40,724 nt of DNA from an uncultured Pelagibacteraceae bacterium (lineage in GTDB: Bacteria > Pseudomonadota > Alphaproteobacteria > Pelagibacterales > Pelagibacteraceae), in assembly GCA_902615145.1 (NCBI GenBank), contig CACMNK010000005.1, forward strand, positions 1-40,724. The letters are read 5' to 3'. Positions 15,386 through 25,096 of this stretch are shown here, piece by piece. Each line of letters opens with the position of its first letter. Position 1 is the first letter of the stretch. The notes under the pieces were generated by a model. It worked only from the letters and a program-made list of their open reading frames with translations, had not been told where the DNA came from and searched no databases. The position numbers were made by a program, and so were the translations under genes.

Positions 15386-16382
15386 GATCTTTAGACCAAT
15401 TTCCTTGAGCAGCTAAAGTGTTCATTTTTGCACGATGGTTAAAAATTTTTTGAGTACCTTCAGTATTATTTATATCTTTTGACCAAAACTTTAAGGCACT
15501 TTGCTGAAGTGCTCTTCCATAAGAATAACTCATTATAAAATGAGTGTCGTTATACTTATTTATTAAATTTAAATTTTCTGTGGCCTCTAGCTCCGATTGT
15601 CCACCTGATAAAAAGGCTATTCCAGGCACCTCTGAAGGAACACAGCTTTTTAAACACTTCAGAGTTAACTTTGCAACCTCATCATTTGAAATTTTATTTT
15701 TTGACTTATTTCCAGCTAAAATCATATTTGGCTTTAGAATAATTCCTTTTAAATCTACTTTGTGCAAAATTAATTCCTCAAAACATTTTTCTATTACATT
15801 AGAAGTTTTTTCATAGCAATCTTCAGCTGTATGCTCACCATCCATCAAAACTTCTGGCTCTACTATTGGTAGCATATTACATTCTTGAACCAATGCAGAA
15901 TATCTTGCTAAAGCATGTGCATTAGAACTTATTGAAAGTTTACTCGGATAGTCCTTAGAAATTACATAAACTCCTCTCCATTTTGTAAATTTTGCACCAA
16001 TTTTATAATATTCTTTCAATCTTTCTCTTAGCCCATCTAGTCCCTCTGTAATTTTTTCATTAGGAGAACCTGCTAAAACTTTGGCACCTGTATCTACTTT
16101 AATTCCTGGCAAAGAGCCCATTTCAGAAATTAATTCAGTGATTTTATTTTTTTTAGATGATAATTGTCTAATAGTTTCATCATATAAAATAACACCTCCA
16201 ATACAATCAGCCATACTAGATGAACTAAAAAGTGTTTCTCTAAACAACAACCTATTTTTTGGGGTTGATTGCACATTTACACTGTCTAGTCTTTTCGTCA
16301 TAGTTCCTGTGCTTTCGTCAGCAGCTAAGATACCTTTTCCATTTCCGATAATTTTTAAAGCAATATTATTTAATTCAGACAT
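15375..16382 (-). CDS. Fructose-bisphosphate aldolase, class I
   Basis: This 335-residue enzyme of the eukaryote-like class I type starts with GKGILAADESTGTMTKRL. It also has GGVILYDETI, KWRGVYVI, LPIVEPEVLMDG and LKPNMILAG, in which K217 is the Schiff-base lysine. FLSGGQSE and ALQQSALKFW are further signatures. It interconverts fructose-1,6-bisphosphate with DHAP and G3P, probably in the gluconeogenic direction, and needs no metal. It lies one base after pgk and overlaps thiE by 11 bp. tkt, gap, pgk and fba form a continuous sugar-phosphate operon. Confidence 0.96.
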   Translation of the reverse strand: MSELNNIALKIIGNGKGILAADESTGTMTKRLDSVNVQSTPKNRLLFRETLFSSSSMADCIGGVILYDETIRQLSSKKNKITELISEMGSLPGIKVDTGAKVLAGSPNEKITEGLDGLRERLKEYYKIGAKFTKWRGVYVISKDYPSKLSISSNAHALARYSALVQECNMLPIVEPEVLMDGEHTAEDCYEKTSNVIEKCFEELILHKVDLKGIILKPNMILAGNKSKNKISNDEVAKLTLKCLKSCVPSEVPGIAFLSGGQSELEATENLNLINKYNDTHFIMSYSYGRALQQSALKFWSKDINNTEGTQKIFNHRAKMNTLAAQGNWSKDLEI

Positions 16383-16383
16383 T

Positions 16384-17562
16384 TTAATTTAAGGCTCTTA
16401 TACCAGGAAGGTCTTTTCCTTCAAGATATTCTAAAAAAGCTCCACCAGCAGTTGAAACAAAATCGAAATTATTTACTGCGTTCATTTGATTTAAAACTGC
16501 TATTGTATCTCCTCCTCCAGCAATAGAATAAATTTGATTTTTTTCATTTTTTTCAACGATTTTTTTTGTAATTTCAAAACATCCATTCGCGAAGTTTGGA
16601 TTTTCAAAATATCCTGCTGGTCCATTCCACAAAATTGTTTCGCTTTTCTCGATAATATCTCTAATTTTTTTTATGGTTTTTGGTCCAATATCTAAAATCA
16701 AGTCGTCATTAGAAACTTCACTAAGTTCTTTGATTATGGCCTTGTCATCCATACTTTTTCCCACCACAACATCTTCTGGATAACTGATTAAACAAGAATT
16801 TCTTTTTGCTGCTTCAAAAATATCATCAATTATTGATATACAATTCTCTTCTTTGAACGATTTTCCAATTGGATTACCTTTATAATTTAAAATATTATTC
16901 GCCATCGCTCCAACAATTATAATGTTATCAAACTTAGGTATTAAGTTTTTAATAAGACCTATTTTTGTAGATATTTTAGCTCCACCAATAATACAAGTAA
17001 CTGGTTTTTTTATTTCTGTAGTAACTTTTTTTAGCGCACTTATTTCCGTTTCAAATTGTAAGCCTGCAAATGAAGGTAGAAATCTAGTTATTTTGCTTAT
17101 AGATGCGTGAGCTCTATGTGAGCAAGAAAAGGCATCATTGACAAAAATATCTCCCAGTTCTGCTAAGTTTTTTGAAAAATTGGTATCATTTTTTTCTTCC
17201 TCTTCATAAAATCTTATATTCTCTAAAAAAATTATCTGATCTTTTGAATTTTTAAATAAGTCATCTTTTTTAATTTTATAAATATTTTCCTTAATTAATT
17301 TAATATTTTGATTAATTTTTCTCTCTAAATTTTCACAAATTGGTTTTAAAGATAGATCATTATTTATCTTTCCTTTTGGTCGCCCAACATGTGAGATTAC
17401 TAAAATTTTGGATTTTTTTTTTATAAGAAAATTTATGATAGGTAATATCTTATTAATCCTTGTCTCATCGGTAATCATAAGATTTTTCAGAGGTACATTT
17501 AGGTCTAGTCTTAATAATATAACTTTGCCTTCGAGATTTTCTTGATCTTTTATATATTTCAT
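16384..17562 (-). CDS. pgk: Phosphoglycerate kinase
   Basis: The 392-residue length is typical. LLRLDLNVPL near the N-terminus, VISHVGRPKG, LENIRFYEEEEKND, VNDAFSCSHRAHAS, GGAKISTKIGLI, LWNGPAGYFE and SIAGGGDT cover both domains and the nucleotide site. It interconverts 1,3-bisphosphoglycerate and 3-phosphoglycerate with ATP. The start shares a base with the gap stop (TAATG), giving tight coupling to the preceding step of the pathway. Confidence 0.97.
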   Translation of the reverse strand: MKYIKDQENLEGKVILLRLDLNVPLKNLMITDETRINKILPIINFLIKKKSKILVISHVGRPKGKINNDLSLKPICENLERKINQNIKLIKENIYKIKKDDLFKNSKDQIIFLENIRFYEEEEKNDTNFSKNLAELGDIFVNDAFSCSHRAHASISKITRFLPSFAGLQFETEISALKKVTTEIKKPVTCIIGGAKISTKIGLIKNLIPKFDNIIIVGAMANNILNYKGNPIGKSFKEENCISIIDDIFEAAKRNSCLISYPEDVVVGKSMDDKAIIKELSEVSNDDLILDIGPKTIKKIRDIIEKSETILWNGPAGYFENPNFANGCFEITKKIVEKNEKNQIYSIAGGGDTIAVLNQMNAVNNFDFVSTAGGAFLEYLEGKDLPGIRALN

Positions 17563-18563
17563 TAAGAAATTTTATAAAGGTGTTCTGCGATATCAGACAT
17601 CCTGTTTGAAAAACCCCACTCATTATCATACCAAGCTGAAATTTTGCCCATGTTTTTTCCTATTACATTCGTTAAACTTCCATCAACAATTGACGAGGCA
17701 GGATTATGATTGAAATCTATAGAAACAAGTTTTTCTTTTGTAAACTCAAGTACTTTATTTTTTTTACTAAAACTTTGAAATGCTGAATTTATTTTTTCTA
17801 CACTTAAATCTTTTTTTGTACAAAATACAAATTCAATTAAAGAAACATTTGGAGTTGGCACCCTCATTGCTACACCTTCTAATTTACCTTTAAGAGAAGG
17901 AATTATTTCACCAATTGTTTTTGACGCACCAGTTGAAGTTGGCACAATAGATTGACTTGCGGATCGTGCTCTTCTTGGATCTTTATGAGAATTATCTAAA
18001 ATTCTTTGGTCACTCGTAAATGCATGAATAGTAGTCATAAAACCTTTTTCGATTTCAAAATTTTCATTTAAAACAAAAGCTACAGGTGCGAGACAATTAG
18101 TTGTACACGATGCAGCGGAAATTATTTGATCATTTTTTTTCAATTCCAATTCATTTACTCCAAACACAATTGTTTTATCTGCATTTTTACATGGAGCTGA
18201 AACAATAACTTTTTTAGCTCCATTTTTTAAATGGGGCTCTAACTTATCTTTAGAATTAAATTTGCCGGTACATTCAAAAACATAATCCACATCATATTTT
18301 TTCCAGTTGATATTATTTAAATTTGTTTCTTGACTAAAAGTAATTTTATTTTTGTTGATTATTAGATGTTTTTCATTGAAATTAATTTCCGCATTAAATT
18401 TTCCATGAATAGAATCGTATTTTAAAAGTGTTGAGCTGGTTTCTGAACTTGTTCTATTATTTATATGTTTGATCTCAATATTCTTATTACCTTTTTCGAT
18501 AATAGATCGAATAATCATTCTTCCTATTCTACCCAATCCATTTATTCCAACTTTTATTCTCAT
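17562..18563 (-). CDS. gap: Glyceraldehyde-3-phosphate dehydrogenase
   Basis: This 333-residue protein has the NAD(P)-binding start [12 protein letters not shown], the catalytic nucleophile C153 in [23 protein letters not shown], the phosphate-site region [17 protein letters not shown] and the terminal [12 protein letters not shown]. Where NAD-specific enzymes often have Asp after the second beta strand, it reads HINNRTSS, so cofactor preference is not certain. It overlaps tkt by ATGA and pgk by one base. Confidence 0.97.
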   Translation of the reverse strand: MRIKVGINGLGRIGRMIIRSIIEKGNKNIEIKHINNRTSSETSSTLLKYDSIHGKFNAEINFNEKHLIINKNKITFSQETNLNNINWKKYDVDYVFECTGKFNSKDKLEPHLKNGAKKVIVSAPCKNADKTIVFGVNELELKKNDQIISAASCTTNCLAPVAFVLNENFEIEKGFMTTIHAFTSDQRILDNSHKDPRRARSASQSIVPTSTGASKTIGEIIPSLKGKLEGVAMRVPTPNVSLIEFVFCTKKDLSVEKINSAFQSFSKKNKVLEFTKEKLVSIDFNHNPASSIVDGSLTNVIGKNMGKISAWYDNEWGFSNRMSDIAEHLYKIS

Positions 18564-20563
18564 AACCTTTCTTTAATTCTTTTAATTATATTTTCATTGC
18601 TTATTCCGAAATGATTATAAATATCTTTGTATGGAGCGCTTTTTCCAAAATCATCAATTCCGAAATTTAAACCATTGTAGTTTGTATATTTTTTCCAATA
18701 ACTTGTTTCAGAAGCCTCTATTGATACAACAAGGTCTGTTTCTGATAAAATTTCATTTTTGTAGCCTTCACTTTGTTGATCAAATAATTCGTGACAAGGC
18801 ATTGATATTATTTTTGAATAGATACCATCTGTGGCTAATTTATGACCAACTTCACTTGCCAAACTAGTTTCTGATCCGGTTGCTAAAATTGTAACTTTTA
18901 TATCATCGTTAGTCCTAAAAATTTCATAAGCACCTAATGAGGACATATTTTTTGTTGAACTTTTAATTCTTACAGGTTTGATTGCCTGTCTTGTTAAGGC
19001 AATCACACTTGGTGTATTTTTACTCTCCAATGCTAACTGCCAGCACTCAAAAGTTTCAATAAAGTCAGATGGTCTAAAAACATTTAAATTTGGAATGGAC
19101 CTTAAACTTGCTAATTGCTCAACAGGCTGATGAGTCGGACCATCTTCACCAAGGCCAATAGAATCATGGGTAAAAACATATATGACTTTTTGTTTCATCA
19201 TAGCGGCAAGTCTAATTGATGGCTTACAATAATCGCTAAATATTAAAAAAGTTCCACCGTATGGTATTAGACCACTGTGAAGTGAAATACCATTCATGAC
19301 TCCACACATTGCATGCTCTCTTACTCCGTAATGAATATAGTTTCCAGAAAAATCACCTGACTTTATAATTTTATGATTTTTAGTTTTTGTGTTGTTTGAA
19401 CCAGCCAAGTCAGCTGAACCACCTATTAAACTTGGAAGATTTGATACAATTTCTAAGAATTTTTCAGAGCATTTTCTTGTTGCCATTGGTCCTAGGTTTT
19501 TTAAATACTCTATTTTTGCTTTTTCTATAGATCCAACGATAGCATTTCTTGTAAGATTATATCCTGGTGGAAAATCTTTTTTAAATTTATTGGATATTGA
19601 CCATCCTAACCAACCTAATTTTTTAAGCTCCTTTCTTAAAATTTTTTCATGTTTTTTTGATTTTTTAAATGCTCTTTCACCGATCAATTTCCATTCATTA
19701 AATAATTTTTTTGGAATTTCAAAGGGATTGTAACTCCAGTTTAATTTTTTTCTTACTAATTTTATTTCATCATCACCCAAGGGGCTACCATGTGAAGAAG
19801 CTTTGCCACCTTTGTTAGGAGATCCATAACCAATTGTAGTTTTGCATGAAATAGCGATAGGTTTTTTTGATTTTTGAGCTTTTTTAAGAGCTTGCGATAT
19901 TTCTTTATAATCATGCCCATTTATTTTAATATAATCCCAACCATAACTTCGAAATCTTTTTTCATGATTGTCAGAAACCGCTAAGTTTGTGGGACCATCA
20001 ATTGAAATAGAATTATTGTCGAAAAGCATAATAAGATTTTTCAACTTAAGGTGTCCAGCTAGACTTAAAGCCTCATGGCTAATCCCTTCCATTAAACACC
20101 CATCACCTGCAATCACATAAGTTTTATGATCAATAAATTTTTTTCCAATTTGTTTTTTTAAAATTTCTTCTGAAATAGCAAATCCAACTGCATTAGATAT
20201 CCCTTGCCCTAAAGGACCTGTGGTAGTTTCAATGCCAGTATTAGGGTGATATTCAGGATGACCTGCACAAATTGAATCTAGTTGACGAAAATTTTTAATA
20301 TCATTCAAAGAAACACTTTTATAACCAGTGAGATAAAGAAGCGAATAAAGCAACATCGATCCATGACCGGCAGAGAGAACAAATCTGTCTCTATTTATCC
20401 AACTTGGGTTATTTGGATTAAAATTTAAAAAATCTTTAAATAAAACTGTTACCACATCGGCCATACCCATGGGCATTCCTGGATGACCCGAGTTGGCTTT
20501 TTGTACAGCATCAATTGATAAAAATCGAATGCAATTAGCTAATTCCCTGTATTGTTTACTCAA
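18560..20563 (-). CDS. tkt: Transketolase
   Basis: This 667-residue, full-length thiamine-diphosphate enzyme has [21 protein letters not shown], the ThDP/Mg motif GDGCLMEG at residues 153-160, GVREHAMCG and [14 protein letters not shown]. It transfers two-carbon units in the pentose phosphate pathway. It uses a TTG start preceded by AGGA and is the first gene of the long - strand run, so the operon promoter should lie in 20564-20616. Its cofactor links to the thiE and thiD genes in this window. Confidence 0.97.
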   Translation of the reverse strand: MSKQYRELANCIRFLSIDAVQKANSGHPGMPMGMADVVTVLFKDFLNFNPNNPSWINRDRFVLSAGHGSMLLYSLLYLTGYKSVSLNDIKNFRQLDSICAGHPEYHPNTGIETTTGPLGQGISNAVGFAISEEILKKQIGKKFIDHKTYVIAGDGCLMEGISHEALSLAGHLKLKNLIMLFDNNSISIDGPTNLAVSDNHEKRFRSYGWDYIKINGHDYKEISQALKKAQKSKKPIAISCKTTIGYGSPNKGGKASSHGSPLGDDEIKLVRKKLNWSYNPFEIPKKLFNEWKLIGERAFKKSKKHEKILRKELKKLGWLGWSISNKFKKDFPPGYNLTRNAIVGSIEKAKIEYLKNLGPMATRKCSEKFLEIVSNLPSLIGGSADLAGSNNTKTKNHKIIKSGDFSGNYIHYGVREHAMCGVMNGISLHSGLIPYGGTFLIFSDYCKPSIRLAAMMKQKVIYVFTHDSIGLGEDGPTHQPVEQLASLRSIPNLNVFRPSDFIETFECWQLALESKNTPSVIALTRQAIKPVRIKSSTKNMSSLGAYEIFRTNDDIKVTILATGSETSLASEVGHKLATDGIYSKIISMPCHELFDQQSEGYKNEILSETDLVVSIEASETSYWKKYTNYNGLNFGIDDFGKSAPYKDIYNHFGISNENIIKRIKERL

Positions 20564-20616
20564 AATTATCCTGTCTAGACTTAGAAGATTCTATTTAATA
20601 ATATAAATATATATAT
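20564..20616. promoter_or_regulatory. Divergent promoter region between tkt operon and zapA operon
   Basis: This 53-bp A/T-rich spacer, ending in an alternating TA run, separates two divergent gene runs. It is the only place for the tkt-operon promoter unless transcription starts inside the coiled-coil gene. No unambiguous -35/-10 pair could be picked. Confidence 0.4.
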
Positions 20617-20940
20617 ATGAATTTTTTTAGTGAAAAAGAAAAAAAGTTAAATGAAGCCTTAACAAAATTAAAAAATTTAAATCTCAATGATCCAAATATA
20701 AATAAAAATATTGAAAATCTTAAGGATCAAAAAAATCAATTAGAAATTGAAAAAAAAGAATTAGAGAAAAAATACACTTCTTTAGTTAATGAGCACGATG
20801 AATTGTCGAGGAAATTAGATGAATTTGAGAGACAAGAAAAAATTGAGAAACAAAAGCAATTAAATTTTTCAGAAAAAATTGATGAATTAAATCAAGAAAC
20901 AGATACTTTGTTAAATGAAATAGATGAATGGCAAACGTAA
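20617..20940 (+). CDS. Coiled-coil protein, DUF4164-like, upstream of zapA
   Basis: This 107-residue, highly charged protein (MNFFSEKEKKLNEALTKLKN...) has heptad-like L/I spacing over most of its length, no cysteine and no membrane segment. It resembles the small coiled-coil DUF4164 proteins that sit between tkt and zapA in alphaproteobacteria. The last 13 bases overlap zapA. A role with ZapA at the division ring is inferred from position only. Confidence 0.7.
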   Translation: MNFFSEKEKKLNEALTKLKNLNLNDPNINKNIENLKDQKNQLEIEKKELEKKYTSLVNEHDELSRKLDEFERQEKIEKQKQLNFSEKIDELNQETDTLLNEIDEWQT

Positions 20941-21371
20941 GCATTAAATTTAACGGTAAAGAATTTTTACTTTCTTGTGAAGATGGACAAGAAGAACAAT
21001 TGGAAGAGTTGTTAATTCAAATAAATCAAAAGTTTAATAAAATTAAAAATGAACTTGGTAATTTAGGTGAAAATAAACTTTTACTTATTACCGCAGTTAA
21101 AATTATGGATGAATACTATGATACACAAAAAAAAGTGGAGCAAAAAAAAAAGGAGCTTAGTGATTTGTCGAATAAGTTTAAGGAACTTAAATCCTTAATA
21201 TATGAATATAGAGATAAAAAAGAGAATGAAATTAATAAGTTGAATACAAAACATATTCATTTAAAAAATGAAATTGAGCTGAGCCAACAAAGTTATGAAA
21301 AATTAATTGATGAAGCCACGAATGAAATTTCAAATTTTGTAAAAAAAGCAAACTTAGAAAATTTGTCTTAA
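20928..21371 (+). CDS. zapA: Cell division protein ZapA
   Basis: This 147-residue protein begins MANVSIKFNGKEFLLSCEDG and continues EEQLEELLIQINQKFNKI, then LLLITAVKIMDEYYD, the ZapA globular domain. A long charged coiled coil follows. ZapA promotes FtsZ filament bundling at midcell. It overlaps the upstream coiled-coil gene and is five bases before the 5-formyl-THF cyclo-ligase gene. The coiled coil is somewhat longer than in E. coli ZapA (109 residues). Confidence 0.86.
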   Translation: MANVSIKFNGKEFLLSCEDGQEEQLEELLIQINQKFNKIKNELGNLGENKLLLITAVKIMDEYYDTQKKVEQKKKELSDLSNKFKELKSLIYEYRDKKENEINKLNTKHIHLKNEIELSQQSYEKLIDEATNEISNFVKKANLENLS

Positions 21372-21376
21372 ATTTT

Positions 21377-21922
21377 GTGAAAAAATCTCAAATTAGAAAA
21401 AAATTTTTAAAGCTTAGAGAAAATAAGTTACAAAAAGTTAAATCAATTAATCATAATGATATTATTAAACTTTTAAAAAAAAAAGGAATAAAAGGAAAAA
21501 TAGTTGGAGGATATTACCCTTACAATAACGAGTTAGATTGTATTCAAATTTTGAAAAAATTAGAAAAGAAAAATTACATTATCTCTTTACCAAAAATAAA
21601 AAAAAACTTTCAAATGGATTTTATTCAATGGAGCCCCAAAGAACCACTGGTTATAAATAAATATGGTATACCAGAGCCGAGTAATGGCAAAATAAAATTT
21701 CCAAATATATTGTTAATACCCTTATTAAGTTTTGATAAAAAATTGAACAGAGTAGGTTATGGAGGCGGTTTCTACGATAGATATATTCACGGAATAAAAA
21801 GAAAAAAAAAACCACTTCTTATTGGATTGGCGTACTCTTTTCAAAAAGTTAAAAGCATTCCTATAACCAGTTATGACAAAAAACTTGATTTTGTAGTAAC
21901 AGAAAAAGAGATTATAGAATGA
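21377..21922 (+). CDS. 5-formyltetrahydrofolate cyclo-ligase
   Basis: This 181-residue protein starts at GTG. The N-terminus is K/R-rich (KKSQIRKKFLKLRENK), then GGYYPYNNELD, LLIPLLSFDKKLNRVGYGGG and FYDRYIHG, the ATP/phosphate-binding signature of the family. It converts 5-formyl-THF to 5,10-methenyl-THF using ATP. The zapA-cyclo-ligase order is conserved in many proteobacteria, where 6S RNA often lies between; here only five bases separate them. It overlaps the next gene by ATGA. Confidence 0.92.
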   Translation: MKKSQIRKKFLKLRENKLQKVKSINHNDIIKLLKKKGIKGKIVGGYYPYNNELDCIQILKKLEKKNYIISLPKIKKNFQMDFIQWSPKEPLVINKYGIPEPSNGKIKFPNILLIPLLSFDKKLNRVGYGGGFYDRYIHGIKRKKKPLLIGLAYSFQKVKSIPITSYDKKLDFVVTEKEIIE

Positions 21923-22722
21923 GAATATTATTTTTAGGTGATGTTGTGGGTAGTTCAGGATGTTCAAAATTAGTTGAAAATCTTCCTTCTCAAAAAAAAC
22001 AAAGAGATATCGATTTCGTAATTGTAAATGGAGAAAATGCAGATGAAAGTGGGGTTGGTTTGACACAAAAAATTTGTGAAAAATTCTTCTCAAGTGGAGT
22101 TGATGTAATTACAAGTGGGAATCATATTTGGGATCAGAAAGATATAATGCAATTTATTGAAAATGAAAAAAGAATTCTAAGACCAAAAAATTTTGTTGAA
22201 CCTTCTCCAGGAAAAGGGTTTGAAATTTTTACAACTGTTAATAATTTTAAAATTGGAGTTCTAAATTTAATTGGAAATGTTTTTATGAAAAAAAGTAATG
22301 ATGTTTTTGAAGCAGCAAATCAATTTATTAATAAGTTTAAATTGAAAGAGGATTTCGATTTTTTAGTTGTTGATTTTCATGGAGAAATTACAAGTGAAAA
22401 AAATGCAATTGGACATTTTTTTGATGGTAAAGCTTCGCTTGTAGTAGGTACACACACTCATATACCAACTAATGATGCAAGAATTTTACAAAATGGTACC
22501 GCATATCAAACTGATGCAGGAATGTGTGGTGATTATGACTCAGTAATTGGGATGAACAAAAATAATTCATTAAACAGATTTATGAAAAAAGACTCTGTGA
22601 AACATTTTCCAGCAAATGGAGACTCTACTTTATGCGGGGTGGTTGTTGATTGTAATACAGAAACTGGTTTAGCTAATAAAGTTGAAAGTTATATTTTCGG
22701 AGAACAATTAAAAAATAGTTGA
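21919..22722 (+). CDS. YmdB-family metallophosphoesterase
   Basis: This 267-residue protein has metal-site motifs in order: GDVVGSSG, NGENADESGVG, SGNHIWD, VDFHGE and VVGTHTHIPTND. They match the TIGR00282/YmdB calcineurin-like family, members of which hydrolyse cyclic nucleotides in Bacillus. It starts within the cyclo-ligase stop (ATGA) and ends three bases before yebC. Substrate in this organism is unknown. Confidence 0.92.
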   Translation: MRILFLGDVVGSSGCSKLVENLPSQKKQRDIDFVIVNGENADESGVGLTQKICEKFFSSGVDVITSGNHIWDQKDIMQFIENEKRILRPKNFVEPSPGKGFEIFTTVNNFKIGVLNLIGNVFMKKSNDVFEAANQFINKFKLKEDFDFLVVDFHGEITSEKNAIGHFFDGKASLVVGTHTHIPTNDARILQNGTAYQTDAGMCGDYDSVIGMNKNNSLNRFMKKDSVKHFPANGDSTLCGVVVDCNTETGLANKVESYIFGEQLKNS

Positions 22723-22725
22723 TTT

Positions 22726-23448
22726 ATGGCTGGACATTCACATTGGGCAGGTATTAAACATAAAAAAGGGAAGGCAGATAAGGAAAGATCTAAATTATTC
22801 TCAAAGTTATCAAAAGAAATTACTGTTGCTGCAAAATTAGGAGACAAAGATCCAAATATGAATCCAAGATTAAGATCAGCTATACAAGCAGCAAGATCAG
22901 CCAATATGCCTAAAGATAATATTGAACGAGCTGTTAATAAATCATCATTAAACAACATTGAGAATTTTGAAAATTTAAGATATGAGGGTTTTGGACCAAA
23001 TAAAGTTGCTGTAATTATAGAAACATTAACAGACAACAAAAATAGAACTGCATCAAATATAAGAACTATTTTTCAAAAATCTGGAGGCAGTCTTGGAACA
23101 CAAGGCTCAGCTTCTCATAATTTTACTCAACTGGGTGTCATAAAGATTAACAAAAATGAAATTTCAGAGGAAAAAATTTTAGATTTAGCTATAGATGCGG
23201 GTGCTGATGAATGTAAATCAAATAAAGAATTACATGAAATTCAATGTTCAGTAATTAATATATATAATGTTAAAAAAGAGTTAGAGAAAAAAATTAGTAA
23301 TTTTATATCAACTGGAATAGAATGGGTACCATTAAACAATGTACAAATTCCAAAAGAAGATCATGAAACTTTAATAAATTTTTTTGTTTCATTGGAGGAT
23401 GATGATGATGTTCAAAATGTATATTCAAATGCTGAGTTTTTAAACTAA
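22726..23448 (+). CDS. yebC: YebC/PmpR family transcription or translation regulator
   Basis: This 240-residue protein begins MAGHSHWAGIKHKKGKADKE, the hallmark of the family, and has MPKDNIERAV and NRTASNIRTIF with GGSLGTQGSASHNF. Family members were first described as transcription regulators; related TACO1-type proteins aid translation of proline-rich stretches, a role that would overlap with EF-P. It lies upstream of a RuvC-like gene as in many alphaproteobacteria. Confidence 0.96.
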   Translation: MAGHSHWAGIKHKKGKADKERSKLFSKLSKEITVAAKLGDKDPNMNPRLRSAIQAARSANMPKDNIERAVNKSSLNNIENFENLRYEGFGPNKVAVIIETLTDNKNRTASNIRTIFQKSGGSLGTQGSASHNFTQLGVIKINKNEISEEKILDLAIDAGADECKSNKELHEIQCSVINIYNVKKELEKKISNFISTGIEWVPLNNVQIPKEDHETLINFFVSLEDDDDVQNVYSNAEFLN

Positions 23449-23451
23449 GTT

Positions 23452-23946
23452 ATGTTAATAATTGGTATAGATCCGGGTGTCTCTGGTTCAATTTGCTTTT
23501 TTAAAGATGGAAAAATTTTAGATGTAATTGAAATGCCTGTCATGAATGAAGGAAAAAAAAATAAAAAACAGGTTAATGGAGCTCAAATTTATAATGAAAT
23601 TACTAAAAAAATTAATAAAAATTCTGAAACTAACATAAGAGTTGTGATAGAGCATGTTACAGCTATGCCGGGGCAAGGAGTAACAAGTATGTTTAATTTC
23701 GGCCAGTCTTTTGGAGTCTTAAAGGGTATTTGTTTTGCAATGAGGTTACCGATGTTTTTTGTTAGACCAGCAAAATGGAAAAGATATTATAATCTAATCA
23801 ATTCTGAAAAAGATGCTAGTCGAACTAGAGCCATTGAAATATTTCCAGATTTCTCATCACAGCTATCAAAAAAGAAAGATTCAAATAAGGCTGATGCTAT
23901 ATTAATTGCTAGTTTTTATTATGAAACTCATAAAATTGAAGAATAA
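23452..23946 (+). CDS. RuvC-like Holliday junction endonuclease, divergent type
   Basis: This 164-residue RNase H-fold protein has D7 in IGIDPGVSG, E67 in VIEHVTAMPGQG and D148 in NKADAILIAS as acidic active-site residues; the classical DxxD ends as NxxD, with an extra D143. FNFGQSFGVLKGI and VRPAKWKRYY resemble phage-type RuvC-like resolvases more than E. coli RuvC. Position between yebC and tolQ is that of ruvC, but ruvA, ruvB and ybgC are missing here. It would cut branched DNA. Whether it replaces RuvC or was acquired from a phage cannot be told from sequence alone. Confidence 0.8.
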   Translation: MLIIGIDPGVSGSICFFKDGKILDVIEMPVMNEGKKNKKQVNGAQIYNEITKKINKNSETNIRVVIEHVTAMPGQGVTSMFNFGQSFGVLKGICFAMRLPMFFVRPAKWKRYYNLINSEKDASRTRAIEIFPDFSSQLSKKKDSNKADAILIASFYYETHKIEE

Positions 23947-23997
23947 ATCTTACTGAATAAGTCAAAATCATGACACATTTAAGTGACAGAAGCTTGT

Positions 23998-24672
23998 ATG
24001 GAAGCTGATATATCATCTCAGGCAGTTGGTCTTGCCTCAAGTGCTGATTTTTCATTAATGAATTTGTTCATAAGAGCAGATATTGTAGTTAAGTCTGTTA
24101 TTTTAATTCTTATCGCCTGCTCAATTTATTCATGGGCTGTGATATTTGAAAAATTTAAGCTTTTCAAAAAGATTAATAAATCTACCGAGGAATTTGAAAA
24201 TAAATTTTGGAACTCTAAGTCTGCAGAAACTTTTTATAATAATCTCCCTGCAACCACTGAAGACCCAATGGCTTTACTTTTTAGGGATGCGATGCAAAAC
24301 TTACTTAAAAGAAGATCAAAAACTGATTTAAATGATCGAATGGCAACATTGCTCGAGACTGGTATTGAAAAACAAGTCACCAAAATTAGTAAAGGTTTCA
24401 CTTTTTTAGCCACAGTTGGATCGACAGCTCCGTTCATAGGTCTTTTTGGGACTGTTTGGGGAATTATGAATTCATTTCAGTCAATTGCGATTTCTCGAAA
24501 CACAAGTTTAGCCATTGTTGCACCTGGAATAGCAGAAGCTCTTTTTGCAACTGCTTTAGGTTTATTGGCTGCTATACCAGCAGTTGTCGCTTATAATAAA
24601 TTTAATAATGACTCAATTAAGTATTCTCGAAGATTAGAAAATTTTTCTAAAAGATTTTTAACAATAATTTAA
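23998..24672 (+). CDS. tolQ: Tol-Pal system protein TolQ
   Basis: This 224-residue inner-membrane proton-channel subunit of the MotA/TolQ/ExbB family has three helices: one near residues 25-45, then two in GFTFLATVGSTAPFIGLFGT and the later LFATALGLLAAIPAVVAYN. GLFGTVWGIM is diagnostic. The ATG at 23998 (MEADISSQAVG) has AGAAG five bases upstream and is preferred over an in-frame GTG at 23983. It works with TolR to energise TolA. It begins the tolQRAB-pal-cpoB operon. Confidence 0.95.
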   Translation: MEADISSQAVGLASSADFSLMNLFIRADIVVKSVILILIACSIYSWAVIFEKFKLFKKINKSTEEFENKFWNSKSAETFYNNLPATTEDPMALLFRDAMQNLLKRRSKTDLNDRMATLLETGIEKQVTKISKGFTFLATVGSTAPFIGLFGTVWGIMNSFQSIAISRNTSLAIVAPGIAEALFATALGLLAAIPAVVAYNKFNNDSIKYSRRLENFSKRFLTII

Positions 24673-24675
24673 TTA

Positions 24676-25092
24676 ATGGCTTTTAAGTTTAATCGATCAT
24701 CTAAAGAACCTATGAGTGAAATAAATGTTACACCGTTTGTAGATGTAATGCTGGTTCTTTTAATAATTTTTATGGTTACGGCTCCATTACTGACGGTTGG
24801 AGTGCAAGTTGATTTACCCGAAAGTTCTGCAGACTCACTACCAGAGGAAGCTGAACCATTGACGTTATCAATTAATTCTAAAGGAGAAATATTCATTCAA
24901 GAGTCAAAAGTGGAATATGATAAAATAATCGCAAAAGTCCTAGCAGTCTCAAAAAATAGAACTGATACTCGAATTTATGTGAGGGGGGATAAAACTATTA
25001 ATTATGGTAGGGTACTTGAAATTATGGGTCTTTTATCTGGATCAGGTTTTACAAAAGTAGCTTTGATTTCAGAGCCATATAAAGAGAGGTGA
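24676..25092 (+). CDS. tolR: Tol-Pal system protein TolR
   Basis: This 138-residue ExbD/TolR protein has one N-terminal helix with the essential aspartate in NVTPFVDVMLVLLIIFMVTA. A periplasmic domain follows, including IYVRGDKTINYGRVLEIMGL. Normal length. It is three bases after tolQ and four before tolA. Confidence 0.96.
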   Translation: MAFKFNRSSKEPMSEINVTPFVDVMLVLLIIFMVTAPLLTVGVQVDLPESSADSLPEEAEPLTLSINSKGEIFIQESKVEYDKIIAKVLAVSKNRTDTRIYVRGDKTINYGRVLEIMGLLSGSGFTKVALISEPYKER

Positions 25093-25096
25093 TAAA

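Noticed and set aside
20600-20616. Alternating TA run as a possible repeat or binding site
   Set aside because: Short TA runs are expected in DNA this AT-rich; it is just before a start codon and has no second copy.
21366-21380. 6S RNA (ssrS) expected between zapA and 5-formyl-THF cyclo-ligase
   Set aside because: Only five bases separate the two genes, so no room exists for a 6S RNA of about 160 bases here.
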